Assembly: GCA_035543115.1 (NCBI GenBank)
Contig: DATKKF010000029.1
Span: forward strand, 11,802 to 75,801
DNA: 64,000 nucleotides
Source of the DNA: RPRB01 sp035543115
Lineage (GTDB): Bacteria; Myxococcota; Myxococcia; Myxococcales; Myxococcaceae
Direction of reading: 5' to 3'
The notes beneath the pieces are model-generated. The model saw only the letters and a list, made by a program, of their open reading frames with translations, searched no databases and was not told the DNA's origin. Below are positions 7,550-16,312 of the stretch, in pieces; within the stretch, counting starts at the first letter, position 1, and each line of letters begins with the position of its first letter. A program made the translations under genes and the position numbers.

Positions 7550-10500
7550 TCAGGCGGCGACGCGCGCGGCGAGCTGTTCGGGGGCGGGGGTGGTGGCCGC
7601 CGCCGGCTCGAGCTCCACCTCCGGCGCGAGGAGCTCGTAGACCACCGGCGTCACCAGCCGGGTGAGGAGCGTCGAGCTGAGCAGGCCGCCGATGATGACC
7701 CAGGCCAGCGGCGAGTAGAGCGACGAGTTCTCCAGCGCCAGCGGCAGGAGGCCGCCGAGCGCCGTGGCGGTGGTCAGGAGGATGGGGATGAAGCGTGTCT
7801 TCCCCGCCTCCTCGATGGCCTCGCGGAGGCCCATGCCCTTGGCCCGGAGCTGGTTGGTGAAGTCCACCAGGAGGATCGAGTTCTTCACCTCGATGCCGAT
7901 GAGCGCGATGAAGCCGATCGCGGCGGTGAAGCTGAGCGTGTTGCCGGTGAGTCCGAGGGCGAGCAGGCCGCCGATGATGCCCAGCGGGATCACCGAGGCG
8001 ACGATCGCCGTGCTCTTGAAGGTCCGGAACTCGAGCACCAGCACCGCCAGCACGCCGAACGCGGCGACGATGATCGCCGAGCCCAGGCCGCCGAAGCTCT
8101 CCTGCCGGCTCTCGTACTCGCCCGCGGGCACGATCCGGTAGCCCGCAGGGAGCTTCAGGCTCGCCACCTTCGCCAGCACCGCCCGGGTCACCTTGTCGGT
8201 GTTGTACCCGGGCAGCACCTCCGCGGTGAGGGTGATGCTCCGCTCCTTGTTGTAGTGGTTGATGGTCGTCGGCGAGCCCTCGAATTCGAGAGTTGAGAGC
8301 TGCCGCAGTGGCACCTGCCCGCTGAGCGCGCTCGGGACGTAGATTCGGTCCAGCGCGTCGAGGCTCGGCCGCTCGCCCGTGCGGGGGAGCATCACGTTGA
8401 TCTTGTACGCCTCGTCTGCCTGGCCCTCGGCGCGGTAGCGGCCCACCTCGATCCCCCCCAGCCCCATCCGGACGCTCCGGTCGAGGTCGAGCAGCGCCAC
8501 GCCCTGGAGCCCTGCCTTCTCCCGGTCGATCGCCACCCGGAGATCGGTCTTCCGCTCGGTGCTGGGGTTCCTGACGTAGGTGGTGCCCGTGGTCTCGAGG
8601 AGCAGCTTCTCCACCTCGGCCGCCAGCGGCTCGAGCACGTCGAGACGCTCGCCGATCACCCGCACCGCGACCGGCGCGTCGAGCGGCGGGCCGTTTTCGA
8701 ACTCCTTGAGCTCGATCTTCGCCCCGGCATACCGCGAGAACCGCCCGCGCAGCTCGGCGATGAGTCGCGCCATCTCCGGGGGGTGCAGGTCCGCGGTGGT
8801 GACGAAGACCTCGGCGGTGTTCGACTTCTGGTTCTTCGGAGAGACGTTGTAGTAGATGCGCGGATTGCCCTGGCCCACGTTGGCCATCATCGCGCGCACC
8901 TCGTGCCGGCCGGCCAGCTGGTCCTCCACGAAGCGCACTGCCTGGTCCGTGGCGCCGAGGTTGCTCCCGTCCGGCGTCTCCACGATCACCATGAACTGCG
9001 GCAGCCCGGCCTTGGGGAAGAGGCTAAAGCCGATCAGCGGGACCAGGGCCACGCTGCCGGCGAACAGCCCCGCGGCGACGCCCACCGTGAGCCACGGACG
9101 GGCGAGCGCCCTGTGCAGCAGGCGCCGGTAGGACAGGTCCACGGCGCGGTTCAGCGCCCGGAGGAACCAGTTCCCGTCCGGGTGCTCCTCCTTGCGGAGC
9201 ATGAGGCTCGCGAGGAAGGGGATGATGGTCAGCGAGACGAACAGCGAGGCCAGGACGGTGAACACCACCGCCATCGGCATGCTGCGGATGAAGAGCCCGG
9301 GCGCGCCGGGGAGGAAGAGCAGCGGGAGGAAGGCGAAGACCAGGGTCGCGGTGCAGCCCAGGACCGAGACGCCGATCTGCCGGGTGGCCTCCACCGCCGC
9401 CTCGGGCCGCGAGTGCCCCTCCCGGAGGAAGCGGGTGATGTTCTCCACCACCACGATCGAGTCGTCGACCAGGAGCCCGAGGGCGATGACGAAGCCCACG
9501 ATGCTCAGCTGGTTGATGCTGAAACCGGTGAGGTTCAGCGCGGCGACGCCGATCGCAAGCGAGAGCGGGATGGAGATCATCACCACCAGCGCCGCGCGCC
9601 ACCCCAGCGGCAGGAGGGTGAGGAGGACCAGGGCGATGGCCAGCCCGAAGTCGCGGAGGAACCCGTCTAGCCGGTGGGAGACGTTGCGCGCCTGATCGAA
9701 GCCCACCTCGAGCCGCACCGACTCGGGGAGCTCGCGCCGAAAGTCCGCGAGCTGCTTCTCCAGCGCCTTCCGCAACTGGAAGATGTTCTGCCCGTCACGC
9801 TGGGCGACGGTGATGAAGACCGCGCGCCGGCCGTCGAAGCGGCCGAGGTGGGTCGCCTCGGAGTCGCGGAGGTCCACCTGCGCCACGTCGCGTAGCCGGA
9901 CGAGGGCGTCCCCCCGCGCGGCCACCACCGTCTCCTCGATTTGGGCGATGGAGGCGTAGTCCCCGCTGGTCTTCACGTTGAACTTGCGCTTGCCCACGTC
10001 GAGGCTGCCCGCGGGGATGTTGGCGTTGGTCGCCTGGATGGCGCCGACGACCTGGAGCGGGGTGATGCCCAGCGCCGCGAGCCGCTCGAGGTCCAGCGCC
10101 ACCCGGACCTCCTGGACCGGGTACGCCCAGCGCGTGGCGTCCTTCGTACCGGGCACCGTGTCCAGCCGCTTCTTCAACCGGTCGGCGAGCTCCTGGAGGC
10201 TCAGGTACGAGGCGGTGTCCGAGACCAGCGCTGCCTGGAGGATGTTCACGTTGGAAGCGTTGAACTTCTTGACCTCGACACTCTGCAGATCGACGGGCAG
10301 GGTGGGGCGGAGCGCGTTCAGCTCACGCAGCACGTCGTCGTACTTCCGGTCCGGGTCGGCGCCGGCGTTGAACTCGATGTTCAGGACGGCGAGCCCGTCG
10401 CTCATCTCCGACTTGAGCGTCTTCACCTCGTCGAGCGCCTTGAGCTTGGCCTCGATGGGGTCCACCACCAGCTTCTCGAGGTCGCCGGGCACCGCGCCGG

Positions 10501-10654
10501 GGTAGACGAGCACGATGGCGAAGTTGGGGTAGGGGAAGGTCGGGTCCTCGGCCTTGGGGATGCTGAGGAGCGACGAGCCGCCCAGCGCGGCGAGCATCCC
10601 GAACACCACGACCGTGAACTGCCAGCGGCGGACGGAGAAGGCGGCGAGGTTCAT
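7550..10654 (-). CDS. RND efflux pump, inner-membrane transporter
   Basis: A 1034-residue AcrB/MexB-length RND permease. TM1 begins at about residue 10 (WQFTVVVFGMLAALGG); the two large periplasmic loops follow TM1 and TM7. The proton-relay aspartates of TM4 are D397 and D398 in GLLVDDSIVVVENITR, matching D407/D408 of AcrB. The IPKAEDPTFPYPN opening and FLLPGAP/LRxG patterns place it with HAE-type efflux pumps of the subgroup with two-gene operons rather than with metal pumps: no charged Met clusters are seen. The adaptor gene is 8 bases upstream. No TolC-type channel is present, so it must borrow one encoded elsewhere. Confidence 0.93.
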   Translation of the reverse strand: MNLAAFSVRRWQFTVVVFGMLAALGGSSLLSIPKAEDPTFPYPNFAIVLVYPGAVPGDLEKLVVDPIEAKLKALDEVKTLKSEMSDGLAVLNIEFNAGADPDRKYDDVLRELNALRPTLPVDLQSVEVKKFNASNVNILQAALVSDTASYLSLQELADRLKKRLDTVPGTKDATRWAYPVQEVRVALDLERLAALGITPLQVVGAIQATNANIPAGSLDVGKRKFNVKTSGDYASIAQIEETVVAARGDALVRLRDVAQVDLRDSEATHLGRFDGRRAVFITVAQRDGQNIFQLRKALEKQLADFRRELPESVRLEVGFDQARNVSHRLDGFLRDFGLAIALVLLTLLPLGWRAALVVMISIPLSLAIGVAALNLTGFSINQLSIVGFVIALGLLVDDSIVVVENITRFLREGHSRPEAAVEATRQIGVSVLGCTATLVFAFLPLLFLPGAPGLFIRSMPMAVVFTVLASLFVSLTIIPFLASLMLRKEEHPDGNWFLRALNRAVDLSYRRLLHRALARPWLTVGVAAGLFAGSVALVPLIGFSLFPKAGLPQFMVIVETPDGSNLGATDQAVRFVEDQLAGRHEVRAMMANVGQGNPRIYYNVSPKNQKSNTAEVFVTTADLHPPEMARLIAELRGRFSRYAGAKIELKEFENGPPLDAPVAVRVIGERLDVLEPLAAEVEKLLLETTGTTYVRNPSTERKTDLRVAIDREKAGLQGVALLDLDRSVRMGLGGIEVGRYRAEGQADEAYKINVMLPRTGERPSLDALDRIYVPSALSGQVPLRQLSTLEFEGSPTTINHYNKERSITLTAEVLPGYNTDKVTRAVLAKVASLKLPAGYRIVPAGEYESRQESFGGLGSAIIVAAFGVLAVLVLEFRTFKSTAIVASVIPLGIIGGLLALGLTGNTLSFTAAIGFIALIGIEVKNSILLVDFTNQLRAKGMGLREAIEEAGKTRFIPILLTTATALGGLLPLALENSSLYSPLAWVIIGGLLSSTLLTRLVTPVVYELLAPEVELEPAAATTPAPEQLAARVAA

Positions 10655-10662
10655 GGTCGGCC

Positions 10663-11694
10663 TCAGTGGACCCGCGCCACGGGCTGGCCCGGGCGGAGAC
10701 AGGGAGCCCCGTCGGTCACCACTTCGGTGACCTGGTCGAGGCCCTGGAGCACCGTCACGCGCGGCCCCTCGATGAAGCCGATGGTGACCGGCACCCGGCG
10801 CGCCCGGTCGCCCGGGGAGACCGTGTACACGGCTCCTGTCCGCCCGCTGCCCTCGACCAGCGCCTCCACCGGCACCGCCCAGAGCTCGGGCGGGGCTGCG
10901 GGGACGATCTCCACCTTGGCCACCAGCCCCGAGAGGAGGTTGTCGCCCGCGGGGTCCACCGCCACCTCCACCTCGAAGGTCCCGGTCTGCGGCGAGGCCC
11001 CGCCGGCGATCTCGGTCACCCGGGCGGGGAAGATCCGGTCGGGGAAGGCGTCGAACCGCACCGTCGCCGAGTCGCCGAGCCGCACCTGGACGGCGTCCCG
11101 ATCGCTGAGGCCCAGCTTCACCACCCAGCCGCGGGTCGCCCCGCGCACCAGAAGCACCGGGGTGCCTGGGCCGACCTGCTCGTGCGCCTCGACCAGCCGG
11201 CGCTGCACCTGGCCGTCATCCGGGGCGCGCAGCTCGGAGACCACCCGGGCGTGGCGCGCCTGGCGGAGCGCGGCGCGCGAGAGCTCGACCGCGGTCTCGG
11301 CGTCCTGAAGGCTGACCCGGGCGACGGCGCCGGCGCCGGCGAGCCGCTCGATGCGCGCCCGGTCTCGCTCCGCCTTCTCGTAGGCCGCGGTGGCCTGGAC
11401 CAGGGCGGCGTCGGCGTCCAGCGTGTCCAGCGTCGCCAGTACCTGTCCCTGGCGGACCGCCTGGCCCTCGCGGACCAGGATGCGGTCGACGGTGCCGCCG
11501 CTCCGGAAGGCCAGCGCCATCTCCTGCTTGCCCCAGAGCCGTCCCGCGGCCCGGATCGGTCGGATCACCCTCTCCCGGACCACCGGCACGGTGCGGACGG
11601 CGACCAGGGCGGGAGTTGCTGGCGGGGGGGCCGGCCTGGCGCAGCCGAGCGAGACGAGACCGAGGACCAGCAGCGCGACACGGCGGACGGACAT
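10663..11694 (-). CDS. RND efflux periplasmic adaptor lipoprotein (membrane fusion protein)
   Basis: A 343-residue HlyD/AcrA-type adaptor. MSVRRVALLVLGLVSLGCARP is a lipoprotein signal with Cys at residue 18, anchoring it to the inner membrane. Then come beta-barrel/lipoyl halves (GRLWGKQEMALAF, VREGQAVRQGQVLATLD) around a short helical hairpin with coiled-coil character (residues about 85-130), and the membrane-proximal domain at the end. It bridges the RND pump to an outer-membrane channel. The start is fixed by a perfect AGGAGG at 11701-11706 six bases upstream; an in-frame codon at 11730 is less likely. First gene of the operon adaptor - pump - (GST). Confidence 0.92.
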   Translation of the reverse strand: MSVRRVALLVLGLVSLGCARPAPPPATPALVAVRTVPVVRERVIRPIRAAGRLWGKQEMALAFRSGGTVDRILVREGQAVRQGQVLATLDTLDADAALVQATAAYEKAERDRARIERLAGAGAVARVSLQDAETAVELSRAALRQARHARVVSELRAPDDGQVQRRLVEAHEQVGPGTPVLLVRGATRGWVVKLGLSDRDAVQVRLGDSATVRFDAFPDRIFPARVTEIAGGASPQTGTFEVEVAVDPAGDNLLSGLVAKVEIVPAAPPELWAVPVEALVEGSGRTGAVYTVSPGDRARRVPVTIGFIEGPRVTVLQGLDQVTEVVTDGAPCLRPGQPVARVH

Positions 11695-11718
11695 GGCCGA
11701 CCTCCTGAATGTGGCTGG

Positions 11719-11747
11719 TGGTAACTCCAATATGTAGTCACTGTCAA
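11719..11747 (-). promoter_or_regulatory. Candidate promoter of the RND efflux operon
   Basis: On the minus strand a consensus TTGACA (+ strand 11742-11747) is followed 17 bases later by TTACCA (11719-11724), a weak -10. Initiation would fall about 10 bases upstream of the AGGAGG ribosome site, giving a very short leader. The perfect -35 in an otherwise GC-rich genome is the main support. Confidence 0.4.
11722..11740. promoter_or_regulatory. Imperfect dyad, possible TetR-type operator
   Basis: The 8-base arms TAACTCCA and TGTAGTCA, separated by ATA, are reverse complements at 6 of 8 positions. The dyad sits inside the spacer and -10 of the candidate promoter, where a repressor would block RNA polymerase. 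Spacing and ACT...AGT cores resemble TetR-family operators, but no regulator gene is encoded nearby. Confidence 0.3.
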
Positions 11748-12015
11748 CTTTGAAGAACTTTCAGTTCAACCGGCCGGAATCACGGGGGGTGCCGGCGGAG
11801 TCCCGGGCCGGCCCCGGGCGTCATGGACGAGGAAGGCGCATCCAGAGCCTCGAGGAGATGGGGCCGGGACGCTGGCGTGCGGGCGAGACGGCGCTGGTCT
11901 CGAGCCTCGGGCGGTGGCGGGTTGCCGCGGACGGAACCCCGAGCGGCGCGGCCCAGGCCGGCCCTGAGGAGCTCCGGGGCTAGAGCCTCTGGTGAGCCGA
12001 TCCGGTCGCCCCAAG

Positions 12016-12480
12016 TCAGCCGGCGTCGAGGCCGGCCGCGAACACGCGGAGGATCCGGAGCTCCAGCGTGTCCCGCGGACGCTCGACCAGGACGGTCTCG
12101 CCCGCGTGACGCCCGAGCAGCGCCGCACCGAGCGGCGAGTCGACGCGCACCCAGCCACGCGCCGCGTCCGCCTCGTCTCCGCCGACGAGTCGCAGCGCGC
12201 GGCGGGCGCCGTCCGTGTCCTCCACCTCGAGGTAGGCGCCGAGCACCGCCCGTCCGTCTCCCCCGGCGTCGGGCGCCGCCGGGACGGCACGCTCCAGCAG
12301 TGCATCGAGCTCGCGGCGACGCTCCGCCGCGCCAGGGTCTGCCGAACCCTCGAGAGCGGCACGCTCGCGGAGCAGCCGGGCGTGCCCATCCGCCGTGAGC
12401 GGGCGCGGTCCCAGCGGTCCCCGGTGCGCGGGCACCGGTGACGGCAGCGTGTCGTCCTCGCGGGTGAATGCCTTGCTCAT
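12016..12480 (-). CDS. GreA/GreB-family transcription factor with shortened coiled coil
   Basis: A 154-residue protein. The C-terminal half (from about residue 75; VLGAYLEVEDTDG, then SPLGAALLGRHAGETVLVE) is the FKBP-like domain by which Gre factors bind RNA polymerase. The N-terminal MSKAFTREDD opening is typical of Gre-like proteins, but the coiled coil is short: one helix LTADGHARLLRERAALEG, a turn SADPG, and a return helix AAERRRELDALLERA. The usual acidic tip (DLSEN-like) is absent. It may therefore bind polymerase without stimulating transcript cleavage, like Rnk or Gfh1-type relatives. Start chosen at ATG 12478-12480; an upstream codon at 12504 lacks support. Confidence 0.8.
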   Translation of the reverse strand: MSKAFTREDDTLPSPVPAHRGPLGPRPLTADGHARLLRERAALEGSADPGAAERRRELDALLERAVPAAPDAGGDGRAVLGAYLEVEDTDGARRALRLVGGDEADAARGWVRVDSPLGAALLGRHAGETVLVERPRDTLELRILRVFAAGLDAG

Positions 12481-12529
12481 GGCAGCGTGGGGAACGGTGG
12501 GCATCCTCCAGCCGGCGAGTCAACCGGGT

Positions 12530-12535
12530 TAGACT
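12530..12535 (+). promoter_or_regulatory. -10-like TAGACT upstream of the hydroxylase-family gene
   Basis: TAGACT lies 17 bases before the ATG at 12553, in the 72-base divergent gap with the Gre-like gene. No -35 consensus is visible at standard spacing. Confidence 0.3.
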
Positions 12536-12552
12536 CCGTAGCCGGTCGCTTC

Positions 12553-13713
12553 ATGACGCTCGATCCGATCGCGCTGGCCGTTCCGTTCTTCTTCCTCCTC
12601 ATCGGGCTGGAGCTGCTCTTCGCGCGCGCCCGCCGGCGACGGGTCTACCGTTTCACCGACAGCTTCGCCGACCTGGGCTGCGGCGTGACCCAGCGGGTGG
12701 TGCTCCTGCTCTTCGAGGCGTCGCTGCTCGCTGGCTACGCCTTCGTGCACGCGCACGCGCGGCTCTGGACCTTCGCCCCGGGTAGCGTCTGGCCGTGGGT
12801 CATCGCCATCGTCGGGGTCGACCTCGGCTACTACTGGTGGCACCGACTCTCCCACGAGGTGAACGTCCTCTGGGCGGTGCACGTCATCCATCACCAGAGC
12901 GAGGACTACAACCTCGCGGTGGCGCTCCGGCAGGCGGTGCTCTCACCGCTGACGGTGATGCCGTTCTACCTGCCCCTGGCGGTGCTCGGCGTGCCGCTGA
13001 CGGTGTTCTTCATCGTCAACGCGCTGAGCACGCTGTACCAGTTCTGGATCCACACCGAGCTGGTGGATCGGGTGGGCATCCTCGAGCACGTGGTGAACAC
13101 GCCCTCGCTGCACCGGGTGCACCACGGCGTCAACCCGGAGTACCTCGACCGCAACTACGCCGCGACCTTCATCTGCTGGGACCAGATGTTCGGCACGCTT
13201 CGCCGGGAGGACGCCCCCGTGGTCTACGGGGTCAGCCATCCGCTCCGGAGCTTCGACCCGGTCTGGGCGCAGGTCCAGCCGCTCTGGGCGCTGCTGCAGG
13301 CGGTCCGGGGCGCGCCGTCGACCCGCGAGGCCATCCGGTACCTGTTCGCCTCCCCGGCCTGGCACCCCGACTGGCTCGGGCCCATGCTCCCGCGACGCGG
13401 GGTCGATCCGGAGGCCCTCCCGAAGTTCGACGTGCATCCCGGCCGCCGGCGCCTCGGCTACGTCGCCGCGCAGCTGGCGCTGATCGTCGTGGTCGCCTTC
13501 GCGCTCCTCACCTGGCACCAGGCGCTGTCCGTTCCCGCGCTGGTGACCGCGGTGGCCTGGGTGCTGGTCTCGCTGGTGGCCGGCGCAGCCCTCCTCGAGG
13601 GGCGGCGCTGGGCGGTCGGGCTGGAGCTGGCCCGGATCGGGGTCCTCGCCGCCGCGCTGGCGGTGGTGCTGCTCCTGCCCTCGCTCGGGCCGGTGCTGCT
13701 CGCGACCCGCTGA
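12553..13713 (+). CDS. Sterol desaturase / fatty acid hydroxylase family membrane protein
   Basis: A 386-residue integral membrane di-iron protein. The family's histidine boxes are all visible: HRLSHE (near residue 97), HVIHHQSEDYN (near 112) and HRVHHGVNPEYLDRNYAATF (near 195), followed by the conserved CWDQMFGT. These bind two irons and activate oxygen for hydroxylation or desaturation of a lipid. About 100 extra residues at the C-terminus hold further hydrophobic helices (after residue 300), longer than the minimal family domain. The substrate (fatty acid, sterol or carotenoid) cannot be decided. Start at ATG 12553 puts a hydrophobic helix right at the N-terminus. Confidence 0.9.
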   Translation: MTLDPIALAVPFFFLLIGLELLFARARRRRVYRFTDSFADLGCGVTQRVVLLLFEASLLAGYAFVHAHARLWTFAPGSVWPWVIAIVGVDLGYYWWHRLSHEVNVLWAVHVIHHQSEDYNLAVALRQAVLSPLTVMPFYLPLAVLGVPLTVFFIVNALSTLYQFWIHTELVDRVGILEHVVNTPSLHRVHHGVNPEYLDRNYAATFICWDQMFGTLRREDAPVVYGVSHPLRSFDPVWAQVQPLWALLQAVRGAPSTREAIRYLFASPAWHPDWLGPMLPRRGVDPEALPKFDVHPGRRRLGYVAAQLALIVVVAFALLTWHQALSVPALVTAVAWVLVSLVAGAALLEGRRWAVGLELARIGVLAAALAVVLLLPSLGPVLLATR

Positions 13714-13885
13714 GGCCGCGGCGACGACGCGCAGAGCCCGGGGCCAGGATCCGGCCGATCGCCAGGGCAAACTGTTGCCCCTGCAACCGCCGCCGAGACC
13801 CCGGCGCTCTGTCGTTGACAGTCCGGGTGCTCTCCGGAACGCTCTGTCCGGCTTGCCGGATCGCGGTCCCCGGGGAGGAGCGGAC

Positions 13886-15121
13886 ATGAGAAGCAGGCGG
13901 CAGTTCCTCAAGGAGCTGGCAGGGGGGGCGGCGCTGCTCGGATCCGGCGCCCTGCTGCCATCCTCGCTGCGCGCGGCCGAGTCTCCCGTCGGTCCATCGG
14001 GACTTCCCGCCGGGACGCTCGAGACGTCGTTCCTCGAAGCGCTTCCGGGAAAGCGTCCGCTCATCAAGCGAACCTACCGGCCACCGAATTTCGAGACCCC
14101 GCTCGAGGTCTTCGACCAGGTCTTCACCCCCAACGACGCCTTCTTCGTCCGCTACCACCTGCCGCAGATCCCCCAGGTGCCGGCCGCGGAGTGGAAGCTG
14201 CAGATCGGCGGCGACTCGGTGGAGAAGCCCTTCACCCTGGACTTGCCCTCGCTGCAGAAGGACTTCGAGCAGGTCGAGCTCGCCTCCGTGTGCCAGTGCT
14301 CGGGCAATCGCCGGGGGCTGTCCGATCCCCACGTGGCGGGCGTCGAGTGGGGCATCGGGGCCATGGGCAATGCTCGCTGGAAGGGCGCGCGGCTCAAGGA
14401 CGTGCTGGCCCGGGCAGGGGTGAAGAAGGAGGCCCTCGAGGTGGTGGTCAACGGCGCCGACCACGGCTCCCTCGAGGCGACCCCGGACTTCATGAAGTCC
14501 ATCCCGGTCTGGAAGGCGATGGACGAGAACACGCTGCTCGCCTGGCAGATGAACGGCGAGCCGCTGCCCCACTTCAACGGGGCGCCGGTGCGGATGATCG
14601 TCCCCGGCTGGACAGCCACCTACTGGATGAAGCACATCATCTCCATCCAGGTGGTGTCGCAGCCGTTCAAGAACTTCTGGATGTCGACGGCCTATCGGAT
14701 CCCCAAGGGCAAGTTCCCGGTGGTGGACCGGTTCCTCTCCCAGGAGACCGACGTCAACGCCCCGATCACCGACATCGTCGTGAACTCGCTGCTCACCAGC
14801 CCCCGCGAGGGCCAGAGCCTTCGCGCCGGACGGCCGGTCGAGGTCAAGGGCATCGCCTGGGACAACGGGAGCGGGATCCAGACGGTCGAGATCTCCGTCG
14901 ACGGCGGTCGCAGCTGGCAGACTGCGACGCTGGATCAAGACTTTGGTCGGTACTCGTTCCGCGGCTTCCGCCACGGCTTCAAGGCCGGCGCCAAGGGCGA
15001 GGTGACGGTCATGGCCAAGGCCACCAACCGGATGGGCGCCTCGCAGGTCTCGGAGCTGATCTTCAATCCCGCCGGGTACCACAACAACGTCGTCTCCCGG
15101 GTCACGGTCCGGGTCGGATAG
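13886..15121 (+). CDS. sorA: Sulfite oxidase/dehydrogenase family molybdoenzyme, SorA/SoxC-like
   Basis: A 411-residue periplasmic molybdenum enzyme. The N-terminus is a twin-arginine signal (RSRRQFLKELAGGAALLG), so it should be exported folded with its molybdopterin cofactor. The oxidoreductase molybdopterin domain (about 60-270) contains VCQCSGNRRG, with C138 of the CSGN motif the expected molybdenum ligand. The dimerisation domain (Mo-co_dimer type) follows at about 280-400 (GIAWDNGSGIQTVEISVDGG). It would oxidise sulfite to sulfate and pass electrons to the cytochrome encoded next. The start is supported by GGGGAGGAG about 6 bases upstream. A SoxC role is less likely because no sox genes are present. 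Confidence 0.88.
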   Translation: MRSRRQFLKELAGGAALLGSGALLPSSLRAAESPVGPSGLPAGTLETSFLEALPGKRPLIKRTYRPPNFETPLEVFDQVFTPNDAFFVRYHLPQIPQVPAAEWKLQIGGDSVEKPFTLDLPSLQKDFEQVELASVCQCSGNRRGLSDPHVAGVEWGIGAMGNARWKGARLKDVLARAGVKKEALEVVVNGADHGSLEATPDFMKSIPVWKAMDENTLLAWQMNGEPLPHFNGAPVRMIVPGWTATYWMKHIISIQVVSQPFKNFWMSTAYRIPKGKFPVVDRFLSQETDVNAPITDIVVNSLLTSPREGQSLRAGRPVEVKGIAWDNGSGIQTVEISVDGGRSWQTATLDQDFGRYSFRGFRHGFKAGAKGEVTVMAKATNRMGASQVSELIFNPAGYHNNVVSRVTVRVG

Positions 15122-15131
15122 GGGCACGCCG

Positions 15132-15410
15132 ATGAGCTCGCTGATCATCCTCGCCCTCCTCGCCGCGGCTCCGGCCTACCCCGACGAGAACCGCGTCCGG
15201 CTCAAGGAAGGACCGGCCCGTGACCTGGTCCTTGGCCGCTGCGCCGCCTGCCACAGCCAGGACTACATCCCGATGAACTCGCCGTTCCTCGACCGCAAGG
15301 GCTGGGAGGCCGAGGTCAACAAGATGGTGAAGGCCTTCGGCGCCCCGATGGAGCCGGATGAGACGGCGAAGATCGTCGACTACCTCGCCACCAACTACGG
15401 GAAGAAGTAG
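15132..15410 (+). CDS. sorB: Small periplasmic c-type cytochrome, SorB-like
   Basis: A 92-residue protein with a short signal peptide (MSSLIILALLAAAPAYP) and one heme c site, CAACH at residues 37-41. The Met residues in YIPMNSPF and FGAPMEPDE are candidates for the distal heme ligand. It starts 10 bases after the molybdoenzyme stop, so the two are surely one transcript, and it is the likely electron acceptor, as in the SorAB sulfite:cytochrome c pair. The last 16 bases overlap the end of the convergent hydrolase gene. Confidence 0.87.
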   Translation: MSSLIILALLAAAPAYPDENRVRLKEGPARDLVLGRCAACHSQDYIPMNSPFLDRKGWEAEVNKMVKAFGAPMEPDETAKIVDYLATNYGKK

Positions 15411-16213
15411 GGCTGGGCCTCGAGGAACGCCCTCAGCTCGGCGGTGACCGCCTCGGGCGCGTCGATGGGGGACATGTGGCCGGCGCGCGGGATGCGTACC
15501 AGCCGCGCACCGGCGATCCCCTCGGCGATCTCTTCGGCCCGGGCGGGCACCGTGGCCGTGTCCTCCTCGCCCACCAGCACCAGGGTCGGGCAGCGGATGC
15601 GCGCGAGCAGCGGCGTCGCAGCCTCGCGCCGGAGCACGCCCTCCACCGCCCGCGGCATCGCCACGCGGTCGAGCCGCAGCAGATGCTCGCGCCAGCGGCC
15701 CAGGTCCGCGGCGCGGGCCGGATCTCGGCGGGCACTCTCGCCATGCATGATCGCCAGGACCCGGCCCACCACCGGCCGCACGCCCAGCCAGCGCGCCACC
15801 CACTCCATCCGGCGGTAGCGCGGCACGTTCCCGGGCGGCTCGGGTCCGGCGGAGGTGTCGAGCAGCGCGAGCGACCGCACCAGATCGGGCCGCCGCGCCG
15901 CCAGACGCATTCCGACGAATCCGCCCATCGACAGCCCCACGAAGTGCACCGGGGCGATGTGCAGCGAGTCGATCAGCGCCGCCACGTCGTCGGCCAGCGT
16001 GTCCATGTCCATGCCGGTTGGCGGCGCCTCGCTCTGGCCCTGGCCACGGTGGTCGTAGGCGACGCAGCGGAAGCGTGCGCGCAAGGTGGCGACCTGTGCG
16101 TCCCACATCCGCAGCGAATAGAGCAGGCCGTGGGAGAACAGCACCGTCTGCCCCCCACCACCCGAGTCCTCGACCGCGAGCTGGACGCCGTTGCAAACGA
16201 TGCGGGTCGCCAT
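15395..16213 (-). CDS. Alpha/beta hydrolase (esterase / 3-oxoadipate enol-lactonase-like)
   Basis: A 272-residue alpha/beta hydrolase. The oxyanion region is FSHGLLYSLRMW; the nucleophile elbow GLSMGG gives S95; D218 in LVGEEDTATV and H246 in PRAGHMSPIDAPE complete the triad. DHRGQGQSEAP and the lid region after residue 125 resemble PcaD/BioH-like enzymes, but the substrate is not determinable. No signal peptide, so cytosolic. The gene converges on the cytochrome gene with a 16-base overlap. On its 5' side a TAGGCT (minus strand, 16222-16227) lies 8 bases before the ATG. Confidence 0.88.
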   Translation of the reverse strand: MATRIVCNGVQLAVEDSGGGGQTVLFSHGLLYSLRMWDAQVATLRARFRCVAYDHRGQGQSEAPPTGMDMDTLADDVAALIDSLHIAPVHFVGLSMGGFVGMRLAARRPDLVRSLALLDTSAGPEPPGNVPRYRRMEWVARWLGVRPVVGRVLAIMHGESARRDPARAADLGRWREHLLRLDRVAMPRAVEGVLRREAATPLLARIRCPTLVLVGEEDTATVPARAEEIAEGIAGARLVRIPRAGHMSPIDAPEAVTAELRAFLEAQPYFFP

Positions 16214-16221
16214 GAGGCGCT

Positions 16222-16227
16222 AGCCTA
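16222..16227 (-). promoter_or_regulatory. -10-like TAGGCT upstream of the alpha/beta hydrolase gene
   Basis: Read on the minus strand, TAGGCT ends 8 bases before the ATG at 16213, so the mRNA would be leaderless or nearly so. Part of the recurrent TAGRNT pattern. Confidence 0.3.
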
Positions 16228-16312
16228 GGCGTCTGCCCGGCCCGCTCGTGCGGTGAATAGCGGGCCCAGGCGGGGCGTCTCGCCACCAGGCAAGGAAGGA
16301 CGGAAACCGACG

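Larger units (their letters stand above)
11695..12015. other. Intergenic region upstream of the efflux operon
   Basis: This is the longest gap in the window (321 bases). Its right part, up to 12015, is GC-rich and holds only weak open frames without codon bias or a ribosome site. Bases 11708-11775 are clearly AT-richer than the surroundings and hold the candidate promoter and operator of the efflux operon. I see no RNA gene or repeat here. Confidence 0.6.

Noticed and set aside
11750..11983. 77-codon open frame in the efflux upstream gap
   Set aside because: TTG start, no ribosome site, composition Arg/Gly-rich and overlap with the AT-rich promoter region.
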